A stretch of DNA of 35,630 bases from an uncultured Lachnospiraceae bacterium (GCA_944384105.1 CALWSC010000048.1:1-35630), one strand, 5' to 3'; counted from the stretch's first letter, positions 1 through 8,288 are shown. Numbers and translations: made by a program. Notes: generated by a model from the sequence alone, not told the origin.

Positions 1-1360
1 CACGGCGGTCAAAAATTAAAGCCGTCTGATTGGCGGCCTGCGGTTTTCTAATCTTTTTATTTCCCTTTTGTGTATAAATACATGAAGCGGTGGCCTCATC
101 TAAAACTACAATGTCGGAATTTTGGAACCATATTCTCGATAAGGCAAGACGCTGTTTTTCGCCGCCGGAAAGAGAAGAGGCCTTTTCGCCAATTGGAGTA
201 TCTGCACCGTTAGGCAGAGATTGAATCAGTGAAGTCAGCTGCACCTTATCAAGTGCCATGAACAGATCCCTCATCGGCACATCCCGGTCAAATGCCATGT
301 TTTCTTTTAATGTTCCGTCAAAAACCGGAGCATCCTGTGATAAATAGGTGATTCGGCTGTACAGAGCATTTAATGCAATCTGTGACAAAGGATGCCCGTC
401 TAAAATAATCTGTCCGTTCTCGTATTTCAGCAGACCGACCAACAGCTTAATTAATGTTGATTTCCCAGAACCGGATTCTCCGACAAAAGCAATCTTTTCA
501 CCCTTACGGATTAGGAGATTAACGTGATTCAGCACTTGTCGCTCTCCATAAGAAAACGACAGATCCCTCACACATATTTCTCCCGAAAAACTTTTCGGGC
601 GGATTCCGCATTCAAGTTGATCATCATCTTTCAGATTTAGAAAATCTTCAAACCTCCTATAAGCTGTTTTATCCAATTTATATTGAACATAAAGCACATT
701 GAAAATCGCGATGGGTGTATACGCATTATCAATCAAAGTAATCAGCGTAACAACAGAACCAATTGACAAACTTTGTACTTGTCGCGCATAGAACAAAATT
801 CCAATATCCAGGCATGCCGCTAACAATGCAAATATTGTGAAAAAGGCTTCGTGGATCATGGTCATCTTTGTTTTGGAAGCAACGATATCCTTTCTGGCGG
901 CAGCAGCTTTCTTCGCTTCATGTGGAAACTGACGCGCCATACGAAACACAAGCATTTCCGTAAACCCACGCACTAAAAAGCGATTTAACGCTTCTTCATT
1001 GTTCAGTATCTTTTCCTTTATTTGATACAGGAACTTCAACAGCAAGTTGGTAACAATAAAAACGATAACGTAGCCAACCAAAAGGATCAAAGTAGTCCGC
1101 CGATCAATCCTGCAGATAAAATATATGCTGAAGAGTATCGTTGGAAGCAATTCACGAATGATTCGGAACCAAAAATCAAATACAACGCCCTTTCCGGCAT
1201 TTGCGCCATTTTCGATTCTCTGTATCAATTTACCTGTTCCTATTCGCTGGTATTCCTGATAATCGATTCTGCTGATTTTCTGCAAAGCCAACAGTTTAAA
1301 ATCAAGAAAGATACCGTGTTCCAATTTTTTGCCCGGATATTCTTCTGCGTAGTATAAATG
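1..1360 (-). pseudogene. ABC exporter (fused permease-ATPase), 5'-truncated remnant, also cut by window edge
   Basis: One minus-strand frame is open from 1360 to the left edge. It encodes the later part of an ABC exporter membrane domain, then a complete-looking nucleotide-binding domain: Walker A GESGSGKST, Q-loop YLSQD, signature LSGGEKQR and Walker B DIVVLDEATAS. The permease part begins abruptly at HLYYAEEYPGKK after a stop codon (1361-1363), without an ATG and without the first transmembrane helices normal for this family. The only ATG with a good ribosome binding site (1364, after GGGAGG) is in another frame and closes after about 20 codons; removing one A from the A6 run near 1325 would rejoin it to the ABC frame. 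Past Walker B, the D-loop Asp aligns with Tyr and the H-loop His with Arg. These changes, plus AT-rich composition unlike the genes to the right, suggest a horizontally acquired gene in decay. A sequencing error could explain the frame problem but not the missing helices. Confidence 0.75.
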
Positions 1361-1420
1361 TCATAAAGGACACACCTCCCTCAAAGTGTATAATTTTTAT
1401 TCAGAAGGCTTTGTACTTAT

Positions 1421-1448
1421 ATCTTAATACGCTATTGTTGATTGTCAA
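1421..1448 (-). promoter_or_regulatory. Sigma-A-like promoter upstream of the ABC exporter remnant
   Basis: On the minus strand a perfect -35 TTGACA (1443-1448) lies 16 bp before TAAGAT (1421-1426). It precedes the GGGAGG site and the ATG at 1364, so a promoter appears to survive in front of a gene whose N-terminus is lost. The -10 match is only moderate. Confidence 0.4.
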
Positions 1449-1548
1449 TAGCTTTTTCAGGTTTAAAATACAATCAAGAATAAAATCTTATTTTTTGCTA
1501 AAGTGCAGGTAATTCCCTGCTTCCGTTTTTTCAACAATGAGAAGTTTC

Positions 1549-1576
1549 TTGCTATTTGTGTGACAATATGTATAAT
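1549..1576 (+). promoter_or_regulatory. Promoter for the two-gene ABC exporter
   Basis: TTGCTA (1549-1554) and a perfect TATAAT (1571-1576) are 16 bp apart, 33 bp before the ATG at 1609. The short inverted repeat GCAGG/CCTGC at 1505-1520, just upstream, could be a weak operator or chance. Confidence 0.55.
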
Positions 1577-1608
1577 GGAGATAGAAATCACAACAGGAGG
1601 GGACCTAT

Positions 1609-2316
1609 ATGAACTTTGTCATCGAACATTTATCAAAACATTTCGAAAAAAAGGAAGTCCTGCGGGATATCAGTTTTACTTTTGAGAGCGGGAAAATCTA
1701 CGGGCTTCTGGGCAGAAACGGAGCAGGCAAGACGACGCTGTTCAACTGCCTGAACCGGGATATCAAGACGGACGGAGGCGAATTCTGGCTTGAGGAGGAT
1801 GGTATCCGTCGGGAAGTTGCGGCGGAAGATATCGGATATGTATTATCGACTCCTACGGTTCCGGAATTTCTCACCGGAAGGGAGTTTCTGAAGTTCTTTC
1901 TGGATATCAATGAGAAGAGTATCCAAAGCCAGAAAACGATCGACGAATATTTCGATGACGTGAGTATTGCGGCGGAGGATCGGGATAAGCTGCTCAAGGA
2001 CTATTCCCACGGCATGAAGAATAAAATGCAGATGCTGATCAATATGATCGCGCGCCCGGCGGTGCTTCTGCTGGACGAGCCGCTGACATCCCTGGACGTC
2101 GTGGTGGCAGAGGAGATGAAGCAGCTTCTGCGTTCGCTGAAGCAGGAAAGGATCACCATATTCTCCACGCATATTATGGATCTGGCGCTGGATTTGTGCG
2201 ATGAGATTGTGCTGCTCAGCCACGGAGAGCTGGAGCGCGTGGACAAGTCGAATCTGGATAACCGTGAATTTAAAGAAAAGATTATTGCGGCGCTGAGGGA
2301 GGAAGATCATGAATAA
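1609..2316 (+). CDS. ABC transporter ATP-binding protein (ABC-2 type)
   Basis: A 235-residue ATPase that should power the membrane protein encoded directly downstream. It has all the ATPase motifs: Walker A GRNGAGKT (about residues 35-42), a signature loop degenerated to YSHGMKNK, Walker B VLLLDEPLTSLD and H-loop STHIM. The H[G/S]M-type signature and small size fit the CcmA/ABC-2 exporter group (antibiotic, peptide or lipid export). The start is ATG 1609 with AGGAGGGG eight bases before it. The stop overlaps the next start by 8 bp, so the two genes are probably translationally coupled. The substrate cannot be read from sequence. Confidence 0.88.
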   Translation: MNFVIEHLSKHFEKKEVLRDISFTFESGKIYGLLGRNGAGKTTLFNCLNRDIKTDGGEFWLEEDGIRREVAAEDIGYVLSTPTVPEFLTGREFLKFFLDINEKSIQSQKTIDEYFDDVSIAAEDRDKLLKDYSHGMKNKMQMLINMIARPAVLLLDEPLTSLDVVVAEEMKQLLRSLKQERITIFSTHIMDLALDLCDEIVLLSHGELERVDKSNLDNREFKEKIIAALREEDHE

Positions 2317-3880
2317 GACGCTTCGGATATCATTTTCCCTGAAGAACACCTACCGGGTCAATACGATCCTGTATTCACTCAAGCAGATACCTCTGATCAG
2401 GCGGCTGCTTCCGCAGGCGCTCTACAGCGTGCGCGGGCTGAAGATTTTCGCGAATATCCTTTCAGGAATCTGGGAAGTGGTCTCAGTGTTTCTGGGAAAG
2501 TTCCTGTACCTGATACTGATGGTTGTCGGCATCGGATCGCTGTATAAGGGCGTGCCTGCCGGACAGGTATATCTGCATATCCTGCTGCTCTTAACGGCGA
2601 TCGGTTCGTTCATGAATACGCATATGTTCAATCCCACACGGGATAAATACTACGCCATGATTCTGATGCGGATGAACGCGAGAGCGTATACGCTGGTCAA
2701 CTATTTTTACGCGATTTTAAAAGTAATCGCAGGATTTCTTCCTTTTACAATCCTGTTTGGACTGGATGCGGGAGTTCCGCTCTGGATATGCATATTGCTG
2801 CCGTTTTCGATTGCCGGCGCCAAGATGGCGGTGGCCGCTTACACCCTGTGGGAATACGAGAACCGGAAAAAGGTCTACAATGAGAACAGGATGCAGAAGT
2901 ATGTCTGGCTGTGCGTGGGAGTCCTGCTGACAGCCGCCTACGGTCTGCCAGCGGCAAAGGTCACGATTCCGCAGCCTGCCGCGGAAGTACTGCTGATCCT
3001 CTTTGCCGCAGCAGGCGCGGCAGGGATGAGAAAAATACTGACCTTTAGGAAATACCGGCAGATCAATCAGGAGATGCTGGCCGATATGACGAATCAGATG
3101 GACAGCGCGGCACAGGTTGTGCAGCAGCAGAGTCAGAAGTCTATCAGCACAGACACCGGGATTACGAGTAATAAGAAGGGATTTGAATATCTCAATGAGC
3201 TGTTTGTCAAGCGGCACAGAAAGATTCTCTGGAAATCATCCAGACGGCTTGCGGCAATCGGTCTCATTGTGTTTGCCGGCATGCTGCTCGCGTGCGGGTT
3301 CAGCTCTGCTTTCAAAACGAGGACGAATGAGGTTTTGATGGTCTTTCTGCCGTACTTTGTTTTTATTATGTACGCGATTAACCGGGGAAATGATTTTACA
3401 AGGGCGCTGTTTATGAACTGTGATCACAGCCTGCTGACGTATTCCTTCTACAAGCGTCCGGGCATGGTGCTGCAGCTTTTCCGGATTCGTTTGAGGGAGA
3501 TTATAAAAGTCAATCTGCTCCCGGCGCTTGTCATCGGAACAGGGCTCTGTGCGCTTCTGTATGCGTCGGGCGGAACGGATCACCCGATCGATTACGCGGT
3601 GCTTTTTGTATCGATCCTGTGTATGAGTATATTTTTCTCTATCCACTATCTGACGGTTTACTACCTGCTGCAGCCGTACAATGCGGGGACTGAGATCAAG
3701 AGCGGAACGTATCAGGCGGTAATGACGATTACGTATTTTGTATGCTTCTTTTTCATGCGGGTGCGTCTGCCTATACTGGTGTTTGGGCTTGGCTGCATTG
3801 CCTTCTGTGTATTGTATTCGATTGCGGCATGTATTCTGATTTATAAATTTGCTCCCAGAACCTTTAGGCTTCGGACCTGA
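2309..3880 (+). CDS. ABC transporter permease, polytopic (partner of preceding ATPase)
   Basis: A 523-residue, highly hydrophobic protein with roughly ten or more predicted membrane helices in two groups (about residues 45-245 and 310-520). They are separated by a soluble charged stretch rich in Gln/Lys/Asn around residues 255-300. The start overlaps the end of the ATPase gene by 8 bp, and no other permease is nearby, so the two proteins most likely form one exporter. I recognise no specific family motif. The size and halved organisation resemble large ABC-2 permeases of Firmicutes that export peptides or resistance determinants, but the substrate is unknown. Confidence 0.72.
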   Translation: MNKTLRISFSLKNTYRVNTILYSLKQIPLIRRLLPQALYSVRGLKIFANILSGIWEVVSVFLGKFLYLILMVVGIGSLYKGVPAGQVYLHILLLLTAIGSFMNTHMFNPTRDKYYAMILMRMNARAYTLVNYFYAILKVIAGFLPFTILFGLDAGVPLWICILLPFSIAGAKMAVAAYTLWEYENRKKVYNENRMQKYVWLCVGVLLTAAYGLPAAKVTIPQPAAEVLLILFAAAGAAGMRKILTFRKYRQINQEMLADMTNQMDSAAQVVQQQSQKSISTDTGITSNKKGFEYLNELFVKRHRKILWKSSRRLAAIGLIVFAGMLLACGFSSAFKTRTNEVLMVFLPYFVFIMYAINRGNDFTRALFMNCDHSLLTYSFYKRPGMVLQLFRIRLREIIKVNLLPALVIGTGLCALLYASGGTDHPIDYAVLFVSILCMSIFFSIHYLTVYYLLQPYNAGTEIKSGTYQAVMTITYFVCFFFMRVRLPILVFGLGCIAFCVLYSIAACILIYKFAPRTFRLRT

Positions 3881-3918
3881 AGCTTCTCATTCAGAATACT
3901 GCCGGGTTTTTCGTTCCG

Positions 3919-3938
3919 TCTTCCATTATACTGGAAGA
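3919..3938 (+). terminator. Hairpin after the ABC exporter genes, possible weak terminator
   Basis: TCTTCCA (3919-3925) pairs perfectly with TGGAAGA (3932-3938) around a 6-base loop, 39 bp after the permease stop. The following ATTCTTAA is a poor U-tract, so termination is uncertain. Confidence 0.35.
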
Positions 3939-3959
3939 ATTCTTAACGGACAAGTATGA

Positions 3960-4106
3960 TTTGAAAGAATCAGAGAAGTCATCCCGCCGCTTATAGAAAT
4001 GGTGGATTTCCTGCTCACGGTGTGTTTTAAAACGGATTGTAAGAAAATGGAAAAGCTCTGTATGGATTATCCATCTGTTCTATCTATGGAATTATATAGG
4101 ATATAA
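3960..4106 (+). pseudogene. Possible coding remnant in the gap 3881-4183
   Basis: An open stretch from the stop at 3957 to the TAA at 4104 reads as a plausible protein tail of about 48 residues: hydrophobic PPLIEMVDFLLTVCF, then a Cys/Lys/Met-rich end. The only ATG is at 3999 and has no ribosome binding site. It may be the C-terminal scrap of a lost gene. I do not recognise the family, and it could be chance. Confidence 0.2.
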
Positions 4107-4110
4107 CTAT

Positions 4111-4139
4111 TTGCTATGTATGTAACCCGGATGTATACT
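4111..4139 (+). promoter_or_regulatory. Promoter for the cyclophilin-like lipoprotein gene
   Basis: TTGCTA (4111-4116), a 17-bp spacer and TATACT (4134-4139) lie 45 bp before the ATG at 4184. The spacing is ideal and five of six -10 bases match. Confidence 0.6.
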
Positions 4140-4183
4140 GATGCTGTAAATATTGCAGCACACCATTCAGGGGAGAGTTGATT

Positions 4184-4666
4184 ATGAAGAAAAAAACAGC
4201 CGCCGCGCTCGTCGTGATTGCAGCTCTGGGGATCGCGGCGTCAGGATGCAGCGGGAATACAAGGCAGGGCGCAGAGCCGGCTCAAAACGAGACCGGCAGA
4301 GAGGAGAATACGGAAATGAATATGAAGGTACAGGTTGGAAGCAGCACGTTCACGGCTGCGCTGGAAGATAATGAAGCGGCGGCTGCGCTCGTTGAAATGA
4401 TGCGCAGAGAACCGGTTACGATTGAGATGCGTGATTATTCCGGATTTGAGAAGGTAGGTTCCCTGGGAACGAGCCTTCCGTCCGACAACACACAGACCAC
4501 AACTCATGCGGGAGATATCGTGCTGTATCAGGGAAATCAGGTCGTTATCTTCTACGGCTCCAATTCCTGGAGCTATACGAGGCTCGGAAGAATCGATGAT
4601 CTTTCCGGCTGGGAAGAAGCACTGGGAAGCGGCGATGTGACGGTTACATTTTCTGTGGAGGAGTAA
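4184..4666 (+). CDS. Lipoprotein with cyclophilin-like fold domain
   Basis: A 160-residue secreted lipoprotein. The N-terminus has Lys residues, a hydrophobic stretch and the lipobox ASGC, with Cys22 as the lipid-anchor residue. After a short linker rich in Glu/Asn, residues about 45-160 match the cyclophilin-like domain common in gut Clostridia (Cyclophil_like2 type): LEDNEAAAALVEMM, FEKVGSLGTSLP, THAGDIVLYQGNQVVIFYG, WSYTRLGRI and GDVTVTF. The biochemical role of this family is not firmly known; prolyl isomerase activity is not implied. ATG 4184 is chosen over the in-frame TTG at 4178 because GGGGAGAG is correctly spaced from the ATG. It probably shares a transcript with the acetyltransferase that starts 4 bp after its stop codon. 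Confidence 0.82.
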   Translation: MKKKTAAALVVIAALGIAASGCSGNTRQGAEPAQNETGREENTEMNMKVQVGSSTFTAALEDNEAAAALVEMMRREPVTIEMRDYSGFEKVGSLGTSLPSDNTQTTTHAGDIVLYQGNQVVIFYGSNSWSYTRLGRIDDLSGWEEALGSGDVTVTFSVEE

Positions 4667-4669
4667 GTG

Positions 4670-5257
4670 ATGGAGGAAAAGATGACACTGCAGGAGTTTC
4701 TGGATTATTTAAACAGCGGGAAGACGGTGACCGCCGGTTCGGTGCAGCATCAGTATATGTGCAGGCTGTCCGATGAGGCACAGCGGCTGACTGCGGAACT
4801 GAACTGTGCTTACCGTACTCCGGAGGAAATCCGCGAAATTTTTACCAGGCTGACCGGAAAGAAAGTGGATGAGAGCTTTCGCATCTTTCCGCCGTTTTAC
4901 ACAGACTGCGGAAAGAATATAACGGTTGGAAAGAATGTATTTTTTAACAGCGGATGCAAGGTACAGGATCAGGGAGGGATTGTGATCGGAGATGGAACGC
5001 TGATCGGACACAATGTGGTGCTGGCAACGCTCAACCATCATCTGGAGGCCGAACGGCGCGGAGATATCCTTCCGCAGCCGATTCACATTGGCAGAAATGT
5101 CTGGATCGGTTCCAACGCCACGATCCTGCCGGGCGTTACGATTGGAGACGGAGCGGTTATAGCCGCCGGAGCAGTCGTGGCGAAGGATGTTCCGGCAGAT
5201 ACTATCGTGGGAGGCGTTCCGGCAAAAGTAATCCGTTCCATACAGGAATCGCAATGA
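4670..5257 (+). CDS. Sugar O-acetyltransferase (LacA/Maa/NodL type, left-handed beta-helix)
   Basis: A 195-residue acetyl-CoA-dependent O-acetyltransferase. An N-terminal helical Mac-type segment (residues about 4-60) is followed by hexapeptide repeats building a left-handed beta-helix. The family hallmarks are FFNSGC, the catalytic-loop TLNHH with its His pair, [26 protein letters not shown] and the C-terminal GGVPAKVIR. Length and order match maltose/galactoside acetyltransferases. The acceptor sugar is unknown. ATG 4670 is preferred over GTG 4667 because GGAGG is better spaced. The gene begins immediately after the lipoprotein stop, so the two are probably co-transcribed. Confidence 0.9.
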   Translation: MEEKMTLQEFLDYLNSGKTVTAGSVQHQYMCRLSDEAQRLTAELNCAYRTPEEIREIFTRLTGKKVDESFRIFPPFYTDCGKNITVGKNVFFNSGCKVQDQGGIVIGDGTLIGHNVVLATLNHHLEAERRGDILPQPIHIGRNVWIGSNATILPGVTIGDGAVIAAGAVVAKDVPADTIVGGVPAKVIRSIQESQ

Positions 5258-5261
5258 CCCG

Positions 5262-5290
5262 TTGACTTTAAAACGCAGTGGTTGTATGCT
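5262..5290 (+). promoter_or_regulatory. Promoter for the RelA/SpoT-domain gene
   Basis: TTGACT (5262-5267), an exact 17-bp spacer and TATGCT (5285-5290) lie just after the acetyltransferase stop and 41 bp before the ATG at 5331. This suggests independent transcription of the synthetase. Confidence 0.6.
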
Positions 5291-5330
5291 GAAAGGGAGT
5301 ACATCTATTTGCGCACAGGAGAATGTGATC

Positions 5331-6185
5331 ATGGAAAGAAAAGAACTGGACAGGAACGGATTTTTGAGAGAATATAACATTTCGGATGAGGACTTTGCAG
5401 CAGCAAAGCTTCCCTGGGAGGAACTGGAGGCAATTTATGAGCATTATGCCTCTATCCGTGAGAAGCTGACAGATATCGGAAAGGACTTCGTGGACGCCTA
5501 TCTGTATGACATTGAACGCGCCGGCATACATTCTTATCGCTACCGAACTAAGGAGCCCGGTCATCTTCTGGAAAAAATTCTGAGAAAGCGCAGGGAGGAC
5601 TTTGCAAAGTTTGCCTTCCTGAACCGGGAAAATTACCACAAATATATCACGGATCTGATCGGTATCCGCGTATTCTTTCTTTATCGGGAGGACTGGATAC
5701 ATTTTCACAGATATATTACCGGAGTATTTGAAAACAATCCGGATATCTATGTGACAGACCGCATCCGTGATTTTGACGAGGACGAGAAGCATTATTATAT
5801 CGCTGAGCGCCCCAAGGTTTACAAGCGCGCGGGAGACAGCAGAATATACGATGAGCGGCTTATTGATATCAAGTCCGACGGGATTTACCGCTCGCTGCAC
5901 TATATTGTGAAATTCAAGGGATACTACGTGGAAATCCAGGGCAGAACGCTGTTTGAGGAAGGATGGAGTGAAATCGATCACGATATTGTTTACCCGTACT
6001 TTAAAAATGACGAGATGCTGAAAGATTTTTCCACGCTGCTGAACCGCCTGTCGGGTATGGCAGACGAGATGAGCTCCTATTTCCGGAGAATGCGCAGTAC
6101 CAAAGAGGAGTGGGAGAGCGCGCTCCGGAATATGAAGGAGCTGACGGAGGCATGTGAAGAAAAGCTCGGACGGAACAGACGCTAG
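5331..6185 (+). CDS. Stand-alone RelA/SpoT-domain protein, probable small (p)ppGpp synthetase
   Basis: A 284-residue cytosolic protein with one RelA/SpoT nucleotidyltransferase domain, expected to transfer pyrophosphate from ATP to GTP or GDP. Visible synthetase signatures are RTK...K near residues 72-82 (ATP side), DLIGIRV (108-114), DGIYRSLHYIV (183-193; the conserved G-Y-x-S-x-H) and EIQGRT...EIDH (201-217). There is no HD hydrolase, TGS or ACT domain, so it is not full-length Rel. It is longer than RelP/RelQ-type enzymes, with an extra helical C-terminus (about 225-284). The ATG at 5331 follows AGGAG; earlier in-frame codons have no ribosome binding site. Its stop overlaps the convergent CobW gene by 4 bp. 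The exact product (ppGpp, pppGpp, pGpp or another nucleotide) cannot be told from sequence. Confidence 0.83.
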   Translation: MERKELDRNGFLREYNISDEDFAAAKLPWEELEAIYEHYASIREKLTDIGKDFVDAYLYDIERAGIHSYRYRTKEPGHLLEKILRKRREDFAKFAFLNRENYHKYITDLIGIRVFFLYREDWIHFHRYITGVFENNPDIYVTDRIRDFDEDEKHYYIAERPKVYKRAGDSRIYDERLIDIKSDGIYRSLHYIVKFKGYYVEIQGRTLFEEGWSEIDHDIVYPYFKNDEMLKDFSTLLNRLSGMADEMSSYFRRMRSTKEEWESALRNMKELTEACEEKLGRNRR

Positions 6186-7153
6186 ATATTCAGGCGCCTG
6201 AGTGCCGGATGAATCTCCATCCCTCGAAAATATGGCGGGCGCATGGGTTCCGGTCTGGGAATGAATCCGGGGAGAAGGAGCTTCCGAAGAAGATTTTTCT
6301 TCAGCTCTCTGCCGATAAAGACGCTCCTGGAATCCATGTCTTCGGAGCAGCCGGTAATAAAGTACCGCTCGCCCACCACATCGAATCTCAGGCGGCATGC
6401 ATCCGTACGGATGACGCCCTTGGCGCGGCAGACCTCGCCGTATTTGCCCCGGATCAGATCCTCCAGAAAGGCGATCAGATGGCTGCCTGCGGGCAGGGCA
6501 GTGCCTGACAGACCGAGATGATCGAGATCCGCGGATTCTTTGTGAGGAGGAGGAAGAAGCGTTCCTCCGAAATCTTTGCGGAGCAGAAGCTCCCACCAGT
6601 CCGGATCCTGAAGAGTATAGTGATCTGTGAGGATTTCAGCAGTACTGTTTAATTCTCTGAGGCGGCTGACAAACGAAGCCGCATCCCCGGGGGAAGTCCA
6701 TGGCCTTTTGGAGATTACGATTGTTCCGGCACAGCGGATCTGATCTGCGAAAATATCTCCGTACTCTGCCAGGCAGCGGCTGAAGGCATACGCATCCACC
6801 ACAGTTACCGGACTTAACAGGGAGATACGTTCATAGGCGATCTGCTGTATATTGCGGATAACATTTGACAGGACGCCGACTCCGGTTGGTTCTACAATCA
6901 GATAGTCGGGATCCAGAGTGTTGGCGATCGTGAGCACAGAGGATGCAAAATCTGTTTTGGTGGAACAGCAGATACATCCCTCGGTCAGCTCCCAGATATT
7001 GAGCTGATCCTGGCTGAGCAGTCCGCCGTCGATCGGGACTTCCCCGTATTCATTTTCCATCACTGCAAAATCCCGGTTGGCTTTTTTTGCCATTTCTTTG
7101 ATAAATGTCGTTTTGCCCGCGCCCAGAAAGCCGGATACAATCAAGATTTTCAT
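6182..7153 (-). CDS. CobW/COG0523-family (G3E) GTP-binding protein
   Basis: A 323-residue G3E P-loop GTPase; this family delivers metals (zinc, cobalt, iron) to enzymes. Walker A GFLGAGKTT is at residues 8-16. The metal-binding CxCC motif is at 60-63 (EGCICC) and the Walker B-like VEPTG at 87-91. The usual base-specificity motif NKxD is replaced by SKRP (148-151), so nucleotide preference may differ. The C-terminal CobW domain (about 235-323) is present but short. The nearest upstream gene on this strand is a zinc alcohol dehydrogenase, so a metal-supply role for it is possible but unproven. GGGAGG precedes the ATG at 7153, directly after a terminator hairpin, so expression probably depends on readthrough. 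Confidence 0.82.
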   Translation of the reverse strand: MKILIVSGFLGAGKTTFIKEMAKKANRDFAVMENEYGEVPIDGGLLSQDQLNIWELTEGCICCSTKTDFASSVLTIANTLDPDYLIVEPTGVGVLSNVIRNIQQIAYERISLLSPVTVVDAYAFSRCLAEYGDIFADQIRCAGTIVISKRPWTSPGDAASFVSRLRELNSTAEILTDHYTLQDPDWWELLLRKDFGGTLLPPPHKESADLDHLGLSGTALPAGSHLIAFLEDLIRGKYGEVCRAKGVIRTDACRLRFDVVGERYFITGCSEDMDSRSVFIGRELKKNLLRKLLLPGFIPRPEPMRPPYFRGMEIHPALRRLNI

Positions 7154-7176
7154 AACAACCTCCCAAAAAACTATGT

Positions 7177-7214
7177 ACAGGCCGCCTCATTCACTGTCGG
7201 ATGAGGCGGCCTGT
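7177..7214 (-). terminator. Strong hairpin terminator between the adh and cobW-like genes
   Basis: A perfect 14-bp stem, ACAGGCCGCCTCAT paired with ATGAGGCGGCCTGT, with a 10-base loop. On the minus strand it is followed by ACATAG and six T. The T-run directly abuts the GGGAGG of the cobW-like gene, so the same element ends the adh transcript and could act as an attenuator for cobW. Confidence 0.85.
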
Positions 7215-7226
7215 CCGTTATACCGC

Positions 7227-8288
7227 TCAGTCTTCGATCTTCACTACAGGTTTGATCAGATCTCTCGGCTTGTCGCGCATCATGAACAGAGCTTCTTCCA
7301 GATGCTCCCATCCCTCGAAGATGTGTGAGCAGAGCGGATGCACGTCCAGACGTCCGGCAGAGACGAGCGCTCCCAGCTTCTCCATGCGAAGCCTTCCGCC
7401 CGGCATAAGACCGCCGTTGATCTGCTTGTGCCCCATGCCTACGCCCCATTCCACACGGGGGATATTGACATATGTGCCGCTTCCGAGGTAATTAACATTT
7501 CCAATCTTTCCGCCGGGCTTCAGGCACTTGATCGCAGACTCGAAGGTCTCGCATCCGCCGCCTGCCACAACGACCTTGTCAACACCCTTGCCGTCGGTCA
7601 TGGCCAGAACCTGATCTTCGATAGGTCCGTCCTTGTAGCTGACAAAATCCGAAGCTCCGTAGCCCTTTGCAGCCTCCACGCATACAGGCCTTGTGCCGAC
7701 CGCTATGATCCTGGAGGCTCCGCGCATAGCTGCTCCCGCGACGGACATCAGCCCGACAGGTCCGATGCCGATGACAAGTACAGTGTCTCCAAACTGAACA
7801 TCAGCCAGCTCCACGCCGTGGAAGCCGGTGGGAACCATATCAGAGAGCATGCACGCGTCCACAGGGGAAATATTGGACGGAAGATGCGCCAGATTGCCGT
7901 CAGCGTCATTTACGTGGAAATACTCAGAAAAAACGCCGCCTTTAAAGTTGGAAAATTTCCAGCCTGCCAGCATACCGCCGGAATGCATGGAATAGCCTGC
8001 CTGGGCTTCCAGAGAATTCCAGTCAGGTGTGATGGCGGGAACCAATACCCTGTCGCCGGGCTTAAAATCCTTTACCAGGGAGCCGACTTCTACAACCTCA
8101 GCACAGCATTCATGACCAAGGATCATATTGTGACGCTCACCGATAGCGCCTTCCCATAATGTGTGGACATCAGATGTGCAGATCGCGACTGCCAGCGGTT
8201 TGCAGATGGCATCCATGGGTCCGCATGAGGGGCGGTCCTTTTCGATCCATCCGGATTCACCGATCTTCAGCATTGCATAACCTTTCAT
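7227..8288 (-). CDS. Zinc-dependent secondary alcohol dehydrogenase, NADP(H)-type
   Basis: A 353-residue medium-chain dehydrogenase that interconverts secondary alcohols and ketones (isopropanol/acetone-like) in the cytosol. It closely resembles Clostridium beijerinckii and Thermoanaerobacter ADH along its length. The zinc ligands are at the same numbers: Cys37, His59, Glu60 and Asp150. The Rossmann motif GIGPVG is at 174-179. The NADP-selecting group is Gly198-Thr199-Arg200 with Tyr218 (the Clostridium enzyme has Ser199). The ATG at 8288 follows AGGAGG. It is transcribed away from the truncated PAPS-reductase gene, and a strong terminator follows it. The natural substrate could be another ketone or a short secondary alcohol. 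Confidence 0.93.
   Translation of the reverse strand: MKGYAMLKIGESGWIEKDRPSCGPMDAICKPLAVAICTSDVHTLWEGAIGERHNMILGHECCAEVVEVGSLVKDFKPGDRVLVPAITPDWNSLEAQAGYSMHSGGMLAGWKFSNFKGGVFSEYFHVNDADGNLAHLPSNISPVDACMLSDMVPTGFHGVELADVQFGDTVLVIGIGPVGLMSVAGAAMRGASRIIAVGTRPVCVEAAKGYGASDFVSYKDGPIEDQVLAMTDGKGVDKVVVAGGGCETFESAIKCLKPGGKIGNVNYLGSGTYVNIPRVEWGVGMGHKQINGGLMPGGRLRMEKLGALVSAGRLDVHPLCSHIFEGWEHLEEALFMMRDKPRDLIKPVVKIED

Noticed and set aside
1022-1357. A 111-codon plus-strand frame at the start of the window
   Set aside because: It is antisense to the ABC exporter frame, which has clear motifs in the same stretch.
5268-6596. A 442-codon minus-strand frame across the RelA-domain gene and the end of the cobW-like gene
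   Set aside because: It is antisense to two well-supported genes, shows no family motif and has Arg/Ser-rich shadow composition.
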